A stretch of 34,716 nt of DNA from Sphingopyxis sp. RIFCSPHIGHO2_12_FULL_65_19 (GCF_001830555.1 NZ_MIAM01000005.1:5097-39812), one strand, 5' to 3'. Numbered from the stretch's first letter, positions 1 through 9,228 are shown. A program made the numbers and translations. The notes: a model not told the origin generated them from the sequence alone.

Positions 1-2
1 AC

Positions 3-659
3 GCCGACATTTTTCCGATGTATGGACTGACCGAGGCGTTCCGTTCGACTTTCCTCGATCCCGCGCTCGTCGCTGATCACCCGACGTCGATGGGCCGCGC
101 GATTCCGCACACCGAGATTCTCGTGTGCCACCCCAACGGGACGATTGCTGCCGACGAGGAGCCGGGCGAACTCGTTCATTGCGGCCCGCTGGTGGCGAAA
201 GGCTATTGGCAGGACGCCGAACGCACGGCGCAACGGTTCAAGCCCGCGCCGCGTGCGTCGCGATATGGCGGAATGGCCGTGTGGTCGGGCGACACGGTGC
301 GCCGCGATGCCGACGGTTTGCTCTATTTCGTCGGGCGCGACGATGCGATGATCAAGACCGCTGGCAACCGCGTCAGCCCGACCGAGGTCGAAGATGTTGC
401 GGTCGCGTCGGGGCTGATATTTGAAGCGGTGGCGTTCGGGGTGCCCGACGCGCGGCTCGGCGCCGCGATCGTCCTGATCGTGCGCGGCAAGGGCGGCGTG
501 GCCGACGAAGCGGGCCTTGCGACCTATTTGCGTCAGAACTTGCCCAATTTCATGCAACCACAAACGATCGAATGGCGCGATACACTGCCGCGCAACCCCA
601 ATGGCAAGCTCGATCGCGTCGCGATGGCCGCCGATTGGGCCAAGGAGCCCGTAGCATGA
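3..659 (+). CDS. Acyl-CoA ligase (AMP-forming), exosortase A system-associated, 3' part
   Basis: This is the C-terminal 218 residues of an ANL-superfamily adenylating enzyme; the reading frame is open to the left edge, so the start lies outside the window. Visible family motifs are YGLTE near the cut end (ATP-binding motif A5), GDTVRRDADG and GRDDAMIKTAGNRVSPTEVE (the hinge and C-terminal lid entry), and PRNPNGKLDR, whose lysine is the adenylation lysine of the family. The enzyme should activate a carboxylic acid as acyl-AMP and pass it to CoA or a carrier. It overlaps the next gene by 4 bp (ATGA), and a PLP decarboxylase immediately downstream followed by polysaccharide genes is the arrangement known for the exosortase A-associated ligase. 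The substrate is unknown. The ATG at 18 falls inside a conserved motif and is not the true start. Confidence 0.9.
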   Translation, partial: ADIFPMYGLTEAFRSTFLDPALVADHPTSMGRAIPHTEILVCHPNGTIAADEEPGELVHCGPLVAKGYWQDAERTAQRFKPAPRASRYGGMAVWSGDTVRRDADGLLYFVGRDDAMIKTAGNRVSPTEVEDVAVASGLIFEAVAFGVPDARLGAAIVLIVRGKGGVADEAGLATYLRQNLPNFMQPQTIEWRDTLPRNPNGKLDRVAMAADWAKEPVA

Positions 660-1885
660 AGCCCCATGGCCCGATCCCGCCCGGCTTTCGCGCCGACCCC
701 GATGACATGCTGCTGATCGGCGGCGACCGCGCCGAGGCGCTTGCCGACATGGCGGGCGACACCCCTCTCTTCGTTTACGACAGCGCGATGCTGACCGCGC
801 GCGTCGCCGAATGGCGCGCTGCGATGCCGGCGGAGGTCCAGCTCCACTATGCGATGAAGGCGAACCCCTATGCACCGCTGCTCGCCTGGATGGCGCGGCT
901 GGTCGACGGGTTCGATGTCGCGTCGGGCGGTGAGTTGAAAGCCGCGCTCGCCAGCGGGATGTCGGCTGCCGACATCAGCTTTGCGGGGCCCGGCAAGCGT
1001 GACCGCGAACTCGAAGCAGCGATTGCCGCGGGCGCGACGCTCAATCTCGAATCGGCGGGCGAGGCCGAGCGGGCGCTGTCGATCGCCGACCATTTGGGCG
1101 TCGTTCCGCGCCTCGCGGTGCGCGTTAATCCGGACTTTGACCTCAAAGGGTCGGGCATGAAAATGGGCGGCGGCGCCAAACCCTTCGGCGTCGATGCCGC
1201 AGACGTTCCGTCGCTTGTCCGCCGCCTGATCGACGCAGGCGCCGACTGGCAGGGTTTTCATATTTTCGCAGGATCGCAGGCCCTTGATGCCGCCGCGATC
1301 GCCGAGACGCAGGCACAGACGGTTGCGCTGGCCGGAAGGCTCGCAAACGATATCGGCCACAGCCCGGCGCTCGTCAACCTCGGCGGCGGCATGGGCGTAC
1401 CCTATTTCCCGGGGGACAAGGCGGTCGATGTCGCCGCGGTTGGCGATGCGCTCGCCGCGACACTCACGGCGCGCGATCCGGTCCTCGCGGGCAGCCGCTT
1501 CGCGATGGAACTCGGCCGCTGGCTCGTCGCCGAAGCCGGCGTTTACCTGACCCGCATCGTTGACCGGAAAACCAGCCATGGCGAGACTTTTCTCGTCACC
1601 GACGGCGGCCTCCATCACCAGCTTGCCGCAAGCGGCAATTTCGGCACCGTGATCCGGCGAAATTATCCGATCGCGGTTGCCGGCCGGTTCGGCGCCGCAC
1701 CCGCCGAAACCGTGTCGGTCGTCGGCTGTCTCTGCACCCCGCTGGACCGGCTCGGCGACCAGGTCGCGCTGCCCGGCGCCGCGGTCGGCGACCTCATCGC
1801 GATCTTTCAGGCGGGCGCTTACGGCGCCAGCGCCAGCCCGGCGACGTTCCTCGGCCAGGGTCCGGCGCGCGAAATGCTCGTCTGA
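656..1885 (+). CDS. PLP-dependent decarboxylase, exosortase A system-associated
   Basis: A 409-residue fold-type III decarboxylase related to diaminopimelate and ornithine decarboxylases. The PLP lysine is K68 in HYAMKANPY, the glycine-rich phosphate loop is NLGGGMGVPY, and VVGCLCTPLDRLGD carries the cysteine/aspartate active-site segment contributed by the partner subunit. The ATG at 656 overlaps the stop of the acyl-CoA ligase as ATGA, which decides this start over an in-frame codon at 572 inside the previous gene. In exosortase A loci this decarboxylase is always paired with the ligase. Together they probably make a small amine or acyl building block for the polysaccharide or its carrier, but the substrate cannot be read from the sequence. 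A lysA role is less likely because of the context. Confidence 0.9.
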   Translation: MKPHGPIPPGFRADPDDMLLIGGDRAEALADMAGDTPLFVYDSAMLTARVAEWRAAMPAEVQLHYAMKANPYAPLLAWMARLVDGFDVASGGELKAALASGMSAADISFAGPGKRDRELEAAIAAGATLNLESAGEAERALSIADHLGVVPRLAVRVNPDFDLKGSGMKMGGGAKPFGVDAADVPSLVRRLIDAGADWQGFHIFAGSQALDAAAIAETQAQTVALAGRLANDIGHSPALVNLGGGMGVPYFPGDKAVDVAAVGDALAATLTARDPVLAGSRFAMELGRWLVAEAGVYLTRIVDRKTSHGETFLVTDGGLHHQLAASGNFGTVIRRNYPIAVAGRFGAAPAETVSVVGCLCTPLDRLGDQVALPGAAVGDLIAIFQAGAYGASASPATFLGQGPAREMLV

Positions 1886-2058
1886 CACCGCAGAACCTGT
1901 TCCTTTTCGGGACATGTTTTGCCAGGCGCGGTCCGAACTTATGTCAATACTAACATTATGTTCACCCTTTTCGAGCAAGGACGGATGCTGACGCAATGGC
2001 TGTCGCTGCGGAGTATCCGGACCGCAGCACCCCCGGCGGCTCGAAAGGTTGATGGATT
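1886..2058 (+). promoter_or_regulatory. Probable promoter region of the export/chain-length operon
   Basis: This 173-bp gap splits the ligase/decarboxylase pair from the export genes. Its centre (about 1936-1964) is clearly AT-richer than the surrounding coding DNA and contains an imperfect dyad with GAAC at one end and GTTC at the other, which could hold a promoter and operator. I could not assign a convincing -35/-10 pair, and I did not find a sigma-54 type GG-N10-GC element. A weak hairpin followed by four T residues near 1897-1920 could attenuate upstream transcription. Confidence 0.3.
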
Positions 2059-2715
2059 ATGGCTTCGTTCCCCTCGCTCCGTATCGCGCGCGCCGCGCTC
2101 GTTTCGGGCATCGCCGCGACCGCGCTCACCGGCTGCATGGGCGCCGGCGGCAGCGCGCCGCAACTGCCGAGCGCCAATTTTGTGCAGAATCAGGAAGGAC
2201 CGGGCGAGGAATATATCATCGGCCCGCTCGACGAGCTTCAGATCTTCGTGTGGCGTAACCCCGAACTTGGCGGCAAGGTTCAGGTCCGTCCAGACGGCCG
2301 TATCACGACCCCGCTGATCACCGACATGCCCGCCGTGGGCAAGACGCCGACCATGCTGCAACAGGACATCAAGCTCCAGCTCAGCCAATATATCACCGAT
2401 CCGATCGTCAGCGTGATCGTCACCAGTTTCAACAGCACTTTTTCTCAGCAGGTCCGCGTTGTCGGCGCGACCGAAAAACCGGCCTCGATTCCCTTCCGCG
2501 CCAATATGACGGTGCTCGATGCAATGATTGCAGTGGGCGGGTTGGGCGAATATGCCGCTGGAAACAAGGCGCGACTCGTCCGTTTCGACAAAGGCAGCGG
2601 CAAGCAGCAGGAATTCGGCCTGCGGCTGAACGACCTGATCAAGCGCGGCGACATCAAGGCGAATGTGCGGCTCCAGCCCGGCGATGTCATCATCATCCCC
2701 GAAAGCATGTTCTGA
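2059..2715 (+). CDS. Polysaccharide export lipoprotein (Wza/KpsD type), XrtA-associated
   Basis: A 218-residue periplasmic/outer-membrane export protein. The N terminus is a lipoprotein signal with lipobox ALTGC and lipidated Cys26. Residues about 50-125 form the polysaccharide export domain (starting EEYIIGPLDELQIFVWRNPE, with VRPDGRITTPL), and about 130-218 form one SLBB-like domain ending in LQPGDVIIIPESMF. It is shorter than Wza (about 380 residues), as is usual for the exosortase-associated subfamily with a single SLBB repeat. It should form the outer-membrane/periplasmic channel for the polysaccharide and work with the chain-length protein encoded 46 bp downstream. It is the first gene after the 173-bp gap and so probably begins a transcription unit. 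Confidence 0.93.
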   Translation: MASFPSLRIARAALVSGIAATALTGCMGAGGSAPQLPSANFVQNQEGPGEEYIIGPLDELQIFVWRNPELGGKVQVRPDGRITTPLITDMPAVGKTPTMLQQDIKLQLSQYITDPIVSVIVTSFNSTFSQQVRVVGATEKPASIPFRANMTVLDAMIAVGGLGEYAAGNKARLVRFDKGSGKQQEFGLRLNDLIKRGDIKANVRLQPGDVIIIPESMF

Positions 2716-2761
2716 CCCTGCACCCTCAACCGACCCATTTCCCGAGGATTGATTTCGACCG

Positions 2762-4294
2762 ATGAACAGCCTTTACGACGAATTCCGGGTGGCGCTGCAC
2801 AGCGTCTGGACACGCCGGTGGCTCGTGCTGGCGGTGGCATGGGGTATCTGCATCCTCGGCTGGCTGGCGATCGCGTCGATCCCCAACCGCTATGACAGCC
2901 GCGCGCGGCTGCTCGTCGATATCAACGAAATCCTGCCCGATGAGGTCCAGGGCGGGGGCGGCCGTCCCCAGCTTGACGAGATTCGCGAAACGCTGACCAG
3001 CGCGCGGAACCTCGAAAAGGTCGCGGCGACCACCGGCCTGCTGCCCGCGGGTGCGAACGAACGCGACAAGGCCGGCGCGGTGGCAATGCTGCAAAAAAAT
3101 ATTAAGGTCATCCCACAACAGGACAATATCTTCGAGATCACCTCGAGCGTCGCTGTCGGCAGTCTGTCGGATGCGGACAATGCCAAGCTCGCCTCTGGCG
3201 TGCTCGACAGCCTGATAACGGTATTTCGCGACGACCAGCTGCGCGGCGGCCGGATGAACGCGCGCGAAAGCCTGAAATTCCTCGACGCACAGATTGCCGA
3301 TCGTGAAAAGGCGCTGCGCGAGGTGGAAGCGCGCCGCGGGGCATTTGAGGCGCAGAATATCGGCCTGATCCCCGGCGGCAGCGGCTCGCCCGCGCAGCGC
3401 GTCGAAGCGGCGCGCGCCGAACTGAGCCAGCTCGATTCGCAGCTCGTCTCCGCGCAGGCGCAGCTTGCGGCGGCGAACGGCCAGCTGGCTTCCACCCCCC
3501 AGTCGATCCCCGGCGTTGGCGGCGGCGTTGGCGGCGGCGTGGCCCGCCAGCAGCTTGCCGGTGCTCAGAATGAATTGTCGTCGATGCGCGCGCGCGGCTT
3601 GACCGACGCGCATCCTGACGTGATCGCGCTCAAAAGCCAGATCGCGTCGCTGAAGGCGATGGCCGACCGCGAAGGCGCTGGCGGAGGTGGGGGGGTGCAG
3701 AATCCGGCCTATGCCTCGCTCGCCGCGATGCGTGCCGAGCGCCAGGCGACGGTCAGCGCCCTGTCGGCGCGCAAGAGCCAGCTGATGGGCGATATTGCCA
3801 AGATCACCGCGCAACAGATCCAGAACCCCGGCATCGCCGCCGAATATGACCGCATCAACGGCGAATATACGGCCTTCAAGGCGCAGTATGACAAGCTGCT
3901 TGCCCAGCGCGAACAGGTGCGCCTGCGCGGCGACGTGCAGACCGAGACGGATGCGATCAAGGTCGAACTGCTTGATCCGCCGTCAAAACCGACCAGCCCG
4001 GCGGCGCCCAATCGGCCGCTGTTCCTGACGCTTGTGCTGCTTGCTGGAATCGGCGGAGGCATCGGCGTCGCCTTTGGCTTGTCGCAGGTGCGCACCAGCT
4101 ATCCGACCGCCGCCAAGCTCGAACGGGCGAGCGGTCTGCCGGTCATCGGGTCGATCACCGAAGTCGTGACGCCCGATCGCCATCTCGACCGGCGCAAGAA
4201 ACTCGTCTGGCTTGCGGGTGGCGGGGGCGCACTTGTCGGCCTCTATGCGCTGCTGCTGGTCGCAGAATTTATCCAGCGCGGCATGGTGGCGTGA
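2762..4294 (+). CDS. Polysaccharide chain-length determinant (Wzz/GumC type), XrtA-associated
   Basis: A 510-residue inner-membrane polysaccharide co-polymerase. It has a short cytoplasmic N terminus, a first membrane segment at about 20-40 (WLVLAVAWGICILGWLAIA), a long periplasmic part with coiled-coil-forming stretches around 165-260 and 310-400, a membrane segment at about 420-440, and a further hydrophobic segment near 480-500. A glycine-rich repeat, VGGGVGGGVA, lies near residue 255 and is encoded by a short tandem duplication. The Pro-rich approach to the second membrane segment (PPSKPTSPAAPNRP) is typical of Wzz. It should set chain length and couple polymerisation to the export channel. 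The kinase domain is a separate protein encoded by the next gene, as in two-component Wzc systems. Confidence 0.92.
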   Translation: MNSLYDEFRVALHSVWTRRWLVLAVAWGICILGWLAIASIPNRYDSRARLLVDINEILPDEVQGGGGRPQLDEIRETLTSARNLEKVAATTGLLPAGANERDKAGAVAMLQKNIKVIPQQDNIFEITSSVAVGSLSDADNAKLASGVLDSLITVFRDDQLRGGRMNARESLKFLDAQIADREKALREVEARRGAFEAQNIGLIPGGSGSPAQRVEAARAELSQLDSQLVSAQAQLAAANGQLASTPQSIPGVGGGVGGGVARQQLAGAQNELSSMRARGLTDAHPDVIALKSQIASLKAMADREGAGGGGGVQNPAYASLAAMRAERQATVSALSARKSQLMGDIAKITAQQIQNPGIAAEYDRINGEYTAFKAQYDKLLAQREQVRLRGDVQTETDAIKVELLDPPSKPTSPAAPNRPLFLTLVLLAGIGGGIGVAFGLSQVRTSYPTAAKLERASGLPVIGSITEVVTPDRHLDRRKKLVWLAGGGGALVGLYALLLVAEFIQRGMVA

Positions 4295-4308
4295 CGGGGG
4301 ACGATGAC

Positions 4309-5334
4309 ATGAACGACCAACGCAAAGTCAAGCGCCCGCCCTCGCTCCTCGAACGCGCCGCCGACATGTTCGGGCTCGATCCCGCGGCCAATGCGCCGAC
4401 GATCGACGTATCGAAGCTGCCGCCGGAGCCTCAGAAAAAGGCGAAAACAGCCCAGGCTGCCGAACCCGCCGCAGAGCCGCCGCAGCCCGAAATCGTCGAG
4501 TCGGCCATCGATGCAGCCGCCCCGGTCGAACCGGCGCCCGCGCCGAAACCTTCGCCGCGCAAGGATGTTGCCAAGTCGGCTCCGGCGATTGCGCCGACCC
4601 GCCAGGGGACGATCGACCGCGAGCGGCTCGCTTCGCGCGGGATGATCGTGCCCGGCACGCCGGTCACCGGCATTTCCGAAGAATATCGCATCGTGAAGCG
4701 CGAGTTGATCCGCAATTTTGGCGGCGCGGGCAATCGCCCGATCCTGCCGCGCGGCCACCGCGTGTTGATCGCATCCGCCAACCCGGGCGAGGGCAAGACC
4801 TTTTCCGCGGTCAATCTCGCGCTCAGCCTGGCTGTCGAGGCCGATCACGACGTGCTGTTGATCGACGCCGATATCGCCAAGCCCAGCGTGCTCGAAGCCT
4901 TGGGGCTCGACGACGGTCCCGGCCTGATGGACGCGCTCGCCGACCCGCGCCTGCCGCTTGGCGACTGCCTGATCCAAACCGACATTCCGGGATTGAAGGT
5001 CATGCCCGCCGGCACCCAGCATATGCACGATACTGAACTGCTCGCCTCTGCACGGACCGAGGCGCTGCTCGGCCAGCTCGAGCAGGGCGCGCCGGGGCGC
5101 ATCCTCATCCTCGATTCGCCGCCGGTGCTCGCGGCGTCGCCCGCCGCGGTGCTCGCAGGGCATGTCGGGCAGACGATCATGGTCGTGCGCGCCGACGAAA
5201 CGCTCGAATCGGCGCTGCGCGACGCGATCGGACTGATGGGAGCATGCCCGCATATCCAACTGCTTCTAAACGGCGTGAAATATTCTCCGGGCGGCCGCCG
5301 CTTCGGCACTTATTACGGACAGGGAGGCGCGTGA
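4309..5334 (+). CDS. CpsD/CapB-family tyrosine autokinase, XrtA-associated
   Basis: A 341-residue bacterial tyrosine kinase. Residues 1-110 are a Pro/Ala/Glu-rich, probably disordered tail; the P-loop domain follows with Walker A SANPGEGKT (K163), Walker A' LLIDADIAKPS (183 onward) and Walker B ILILDSPP. The C terminus ends in GTYYGQGGA, a short tyrosine-containing tail that is the likely autophosphorylation site. It should regulate polymerisation and export through the chain-length protein. I prefer ATG 4309 because GGGGGA lies 8-13 bases upstream; GTG 4291, which overlaps the previous stop as GTGA, is the alternative and adds six residues. It ends in TGATG with the next gene. Confidence 0.9.
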   Translation: MNDQRKVKRPPSLLERAADMFGLDPAANAPTIDVSKLPPEPQKKAKTAQAAEPAAEPPQPEIVESAIDAAAPVEPAPAPKPSPRKDVAKSAPAIAPTRQGTIDRERLASRGMIVPGTPVTGISEEYRIVKRELIRNFGGAGNRPILPRGHRVLIASANPGEGKTFSAVNLALSLAVEADHDVLLIDADIAKPSVLEALGLDDGPGLMDALADPRLPLGDCLIQTDIPGLKVMPAGTQHMHDTELLASARTEALLGQLEQGAPGRILILDSPPVLAASPAAVLAGHVGQTIMVVRADETLESALRDAIGLMGACPHIQLLLNGVKYSPGGRRFGTYYGQGGA

Positions 5335-7046
5335 TGCGCAGCGTCACCACCATACGTCATGCGGCGATGCTCGCGGCTGTGCTGTCGGCCGGGACAGCTA
5401 CGGGCGCCCACGCGCAATTTTCGGGCGATCCCGCGGCGTCGGGCGCCGGAGAGGCGCCGTCTGCAGACGCCCCGGCATCCGATGGCCGGTCGGCCAAGCG
5501 CGCCGAGGGGCGTCGCAATCAGCGCCAGATCGACGTCAGCCCCTATCTCGAAATCGGACAGGTGCTGACCGCCGATCTAAAGAATGGTGGTGACGTCCTG
5601 ACCTATACGACCGTGGCCGCCGGGGTCGACGCCGCGATCGTCACACGACGCGCCGAATTGTCCGCGACGCTGCGCTATGAACATCAGTTCGGCTGGGGAC
5701 GCCAGGGCGACACCGACGTGATCAGCGGCCTAGCGCGCGGCCGGATCGAAGCGGCACGCGGCCTCAATCTGGAGGGCGGTGCGCTGGCGACGCGAACGCG
5801 CGCCGACCGGCAGGGCGCCGACAGCGGCCTGTTCATCGGCGACGCCAGCAATGTCGCCAATCTCTATTCGCTTTATGCCGGGCCGACGTTTGCCCGCCGT
5901 ATCGGCGGGCTCGACTTCGGGGCGGGATATCGTTTCGGTTATACGAAGGTCGATGTTGACGAGCCGGCGATCCTGGCCCCCGGTGCCCAGCCGCAGGATA
6001 TTTTCGACAGTTCGACCAACCATGTTGCCTGGGCCAGCCTGGGCGCGCGTCCCGGCGACCTGCCGTTCGGTTGGCAGGTGTCGGGCGGTTATGAGCGCGA
6101 GGACGCCAGTCAGCTCGACCAGCGGTATGAGGGCAAATATGCCCGTGCCGACGTAACCGTGCCGGTCGGCCCGACACTGGCCCTGTTGGGCGGTGTGGGG
6201 TATGAGGATATCGAAATCGGGCAGCGAAATCCGCTGCTCGATGCGAATGGCGTTCCGGTGCGCGATGCGAACGGGCGGTTTGTCACCGACAGGTCGAGCC
6301 CGCGCCAGTTGTCGTTCGACACCGACGGGCTGATCTGGGACGCGGGGGTGATGTGGCAACCGAGCCGCCGGACATCACTTACTGCGCGCGTCGGTCGCCG
6401 CTATGGCGACACGATCTATACCGGCAGCTTTTCCTATCGCGCCGATCATGCGACGACGATCCAGGTCGGCCTCTATGACGGGTTGTCCAGCCTCGGCCGT
6501 GGCTTGTCGGGCGGGCTTGCCGCTCTGCCGACACAGTTCGACCCGACGCGCAATCCGATCGGCGGCGGGATCAACCCTTGTGTGTTTGGCGAACAGGGCG
6601 GCGGCTGCCTGAGCAACCAGCTCGGTAACGCAACCTCGGCGCAATATCGCAGCCGCGGCGTCCAGGCGACGCTGGCGTCGCGTTTCGCGGGATGGAGCTA
6701 TGGCGTTGGCGTCGGTTACGACCAGCGCAAGCTGCTCGCGCCGCTACTTTCGCCGATTGGCAGCCTCAACGGCACGAAAGACGAAAGCTATTATCTCTTC
6801 GTGTCGGCCGGGCGTCGCCTCGACGTCGATTCCGATCTCAGCCTGTCGGGCTATGTCAATTATTTCGACAATGGCGCGCCGGGCGCCAGCGATGTTCAGT
6901 CGGCCGGCTTGTCGGCCGCCTATTCACGGCGCTTCTGGCGCGGCCTGACGGGGACTGCGGCTGCCAGCCTCAATGCCTTCGATCAGGAAGGCTTCAACAG
7001 TCAGCTTATTGGTTCAGCTTTGGTGGGACTGCGTTACAACTTCTGA
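5334..7046 (+). CDS. Outer-membrane beta-barrel protein, PEP-CTERM/XrtA system-associated
   Basis: A 570-residue secreted protein with a signal peptide ending at AHA (residues 25-27). The mature part starts with an Ala/Asp-rich linker and then has many short alternating strands rich in Tyr, Gly and Arg, with repeated patterns such as RYEHQFGWGR, GAGYRFGYT, VSGGYERED and GVGYDQRK. It ends in LVGLRYNF, with the terminal aromatic residue typical of outer-membrane barrels. This fits the TIGR03016-type protein found beside the exosortase kinase and ATPase genes, a putative outer-membrane partner of the polysaccharide machinery. ATG 5334 shares bases with the kinase stop (TGATG) and places the signal peptide at the N terminus, so an in-frame codon at 5244 is rejected. 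The exact function is not known. Confidence 0.85.
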   Translation: MRSVTTIRHAAMLAAVLSAGTATGAHAQFSGDPAASGAGEAPSADAPASDGRSAKRAEGRRNQRQIDVSPYLEIGQVLTADLKNGGDVLTYTTVAAGVDAAIVTRRAELSATLRYEHQFGWGRQGDTDVISGLARGRIEAARGLNLEGGALATRTRADRQGADSGLFIGDASNVANLYSLYAGPTFARRIGGLDFGAGYRFGYTKVDVDEPAILAPGAQPQDIFDSSTNHVAWASLGARPGDLPFGWQVSGGYEREDASQLDQRYEGKYARADVTVPVGPTLALLGGVGYEDIEIGQRNPLLDANGVPVRDANGRFVTDRSSPRQLSFDTDGLIWDAGVMWQPSRRTSLTARVGRRYGDTIYTGSFSYRADHATTIQVGLYDGLSSLGRGLSGGLAALPTQFDPTRNPIGGGINPCVFGEQGGGCLSNQLGNATSAQYRSRGVQATLASRFAGWSYGVGVGYDQRKLLAPLLSPIGSLNGTKDESYYLFVSAGRRLDVDSDLSLSGYVNYFDNGAPGASDVQSAGLSAAYSRRFWRGLTGTAAASLNAFDQEGFNSQLIGSALVGLRYNF

Positions 7047-7068
7047 CCAAGCAACGGGAATTCAAGCG

Positions 7069-8322
7069 ATGTACGATCAGTTCTATGGTTTCACCGGGCG
7101 TCCGTTCCAGCTGACGCCAGACCCGCATTTCTATTTTGAAAGCGGAACACACCGAAAAGCCATGTCCTATCTTGGCTATGGCCTGGCGCAGGGCGAAGGC
7201 TTCATCGTCATCACCGGCGACGTGGGCGCGGGTAAGACGACGCTTGTCGGTCATCTGATGAACACGATTGACCCCAACCGCCTGACCGCGGTGAAGCTGG
7301 TGTCGACGCAGGTCGAAGGCGACGACCTCCTCCGCCTTGTCGCCGAACAATTCGGCATCGAATGGGAAGGCGAGAGCAAGGCCGAATTGCTGCGGTCGAT
7401 GGAACAGTATCTGCGCGAGCAAGCGCGCGCGGGCAAACGTACGCTGCTGATCGTCGACGAGGGGCAGAATCTCGCCATCTCGGCGCTCGAAGAATTGCGG
7501 ATGCTGTCGAATTTTCAATTGGGCGGCCATTCGCTGCTCCAGATATTTCTGCTCGGTCAGCCTGAGTTTCGCCAGACGCTCTTTCATTCGCCGACGCTCG
7601 AACAGCTGCGCCAGCGGGTGATCGCGACGCATCATCTCGACCCGATGGAGCCCGAAGAGGTCGAACCTTATATCCTGCATCGCCTTGGCAAGGTCGGCTG
7701 GACCGGCAATCCCAGCTTCAGTCCTGACGCCTTTGAGGAAATTTTCGATTATAGCGAAGGCGTCCCGCGCAAGCTCAACGTCCTGGTCAGCCGCCTTTTG
7801 CTTTATGGTGCGGTCGAACAGATGAACCGCATCACAGCGCAGAATGTGCGGTCGGTTGTGGCGGAAATCGAGGCCGACCGCGGCATCGACGCAGCGACAC
7901 TGGCGCCGCTGCCGGTCGAAGAGGTCGTTGCCGCCGCCGCGACCGCCGTCGCGCCGACGCCTGCGCCGTTCTCGCCGCCCGCGAGCGAGGCTCCGATCGA
8001 ATGGCCGCGCCGCGCGCCGGAACCCGCCGTGGACGGCCCGGCTCCCTTCGCCGCGCCCGCTGAACCTGCTCCCGTTCCGCCCGACGCCGAAGAGATTGTC
8101 GTCGAACTGGCGACGGAAGCCGCTGCTGCCCCGGCGCCCACCGCCCCGTCGGTGGACCCCGAACATCTTGCCGCACTCGAAGAGCAGGTCGCGTCGCTCG
8201 AAGCGCGCCTCGTCGAGCAGGATGCGGCCCTGCGCCGGGTGCTCGACCTGCTGATCGAATGGGTCGAACGCGACCCCGACAACGCGCCCAATCCGGCAAC
8301 GTCGCAGACCTGGGCTGCCTGA
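7069..8322 (+). CDS. Putative secretion ATPase (ExeA/GspA-like AAA), XrtA-associated
   Basis: A 417-residue protein. The first 270 residues are an AAA ATPase with the N-terminal signature MYDQFYGFTGRPFQLTPDP, Walker A GDVGAGKT (50-57), Walker B LLIVDE (126-131) and an arginine-finger region around LEQLRQRV. Residues 290-370 are Pro/Ala-rich and probably unstructured, and a short coiled coil follows (DPEHLAALEEQVASLEARL). The ATPase core matches the putative secretion ATPase of PEP-CTERM loci, which is usually nearer 270-350 residues, so the tail is an extension. It probably energises or organises assembly of the export machinery. ATG 7069 is chosen because it is the conserved family start; an in-frame upstream codon at 6973 lies inside the barrel gene. 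Confidence 0.9.
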   Translation: MYDQFYGFTGRPFQLTPDPHFYFESGTHRKAMSYLGYGLAQGEGFIVITGDVGAGKTTLVGHLMNTIDPNRLTAVKLVSTQVEGDDLLRLVAEQFGIEWEGESKAELLRSMEQYLREQARAGKRTLLIVDEGQNLAISALEELRMLSNFQLGGHSLLQIFLLGQPEFRQTLFHSPTLEQLRQRVIATHHLDPMEPEEVEPYILHRLGKVGWTGNPSFSPDAFEEIFDYSEGVPRKLNVLVSRLLLYGAVEQMNRITAQNVRSVVAEIEADRGIDAATLAPLPVEEVVAAAATAVAPTPAPFSPPASEAPIEWPRRAPEPAVDGPAPFAAPAEPAPVPPDAEEIVVELATEAAAAPAPTAPSVDPEHLAALEEQVASLEARLVEQDAALRRVLDLLIEWVERDPDNAPNPATSQTWAA

Positions 8323-8364
8323 CAAGTCGGCCCGGATCGGCTAAGCTGTCGATGAAGGTGAGGA

Positions 8365-9228
8365 ATGATGCAGAACGGCCTGTCGGTCGACGTCGAGGAC
8401 TGGTTCCAGGTCGGTGCGTTTGAGCGCACGATCGGGCGCGGCGATTGGGATGGGCTGGAATGCCGGGTGGAGGCGAACTGCGATGCGGTGCTCCAGTTGT
8501 TCGGCGATGCCGGTGCAAAGGCGACTTTTTTCACGCTCGGCTGGGTTGCCGAACGCTATCCCGCACTGATCAAACGCATCGTTGCGGCTGGGCATGAACT
8601 CGCCAGCCACGGCTATGATCACAAGCGCGTTTTCAACATGTCCGCGGCAGAATTTGCTGCGGACCTCAAAAAGACGCGGAGTATCCTCGAGGATCTCGGC
8701 GGCGTGGCGATCCGCGGCTATCGTGCGCCGAGCTTCTCGGTCGATACGCGCACGCCGTGGGCGCATGACGTCCTCGCCGAACATGGCTATGCCTATTCGT
8801 CGAGCGTCGCGCCGGTGGTCCACGATCATTATGGCTGGCCGCAAAGCCCGCGCCACGCGTGGCGGCCGCTGCCCGACAGCGATCTGGTCGAATGGCCGGT
8901 GACGACGGCGCGCTTTGCGGGGCGGACATTGGCGGCGGGCGGCGGCGGCTTCATGCGGATGCTGCCCTATGGATTCACGCGCTGGGCGATTACGCGAATG
9001 AATGATGAAGGCCATCCGGCGATTCTGTATTTCCATCCGTGGGAAATCGACCCCGGCCAGCCGCGTGTCACGGGCGCGCCGATCAAGTCGAAAATACGCC
9101 ATTACAGTGGCTTGTCGGCCATGGCTGGCAAGTTGCAAAAGTTGCTGAGCGATTTTTCGTGGACCCGCGCCGACGCGCTGGTCCCCGCACAGCATCAGCG
9201 CGCGCGACTTTGGCGCGACGCGGCGTGA
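8365..9228 (+). CDS. Polysaccharide deacetylase, XrtA-associated (with DUF3473-type C terminus)
   Basis: A 287-residue NodB-like deacetylase without a signal peptide. The N-terminal SVDVEDWFQV supplies the catalytic and metal aspartates (D9, D12), and ELASHGYDHKR supplies metal ligands H82 and H86. RGYRAPSFSV is motif 3, and YFHPWEIDPGQPR near the C terminus is characteristic of the exosortase-associated subfamily. It should remove N-acetyl groups from the growing or lipid-linked polysaccharide on the cytoplasmic side, since no export signal is seen. Two adjacent ATG codons (8365, 8368) follow AGGTGAGGA; either may be used. The stop overlaps the GTG start of the next gene. Confidence 0.92.
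   Translation: MMQNGLSVDVEDWFQVGAFERTIGRGDWDGLECRVEANCDAVLQLFGDAGAKATFFTLGWVAERYPALIKRIVAAGHELASHGYDHKRVFNMSAAEFAADLKKTRSILEDLGGVAIRGYRAPSFSVDTRTPWAHDVLAEHGYAYSSSVAPVVHDHYGWPQSPRHAWRPLPDSDLVEWPVTTARFAGRTLAAGGGGFMRMLPYGFTRWAITRMNDEGHPAILYFHPWEIDPGQPRVTGAPIKSKIRHYSGLSAMAGKLQKLLSDFSWTRADALVPAQHQRARLWRDAA

Noticed and set aside
1886..2058. Sigma-54 promoter for the XrtA operon
   Set aside because: No element with correctly spaced GG and GC dinucleotides in the known context was found.
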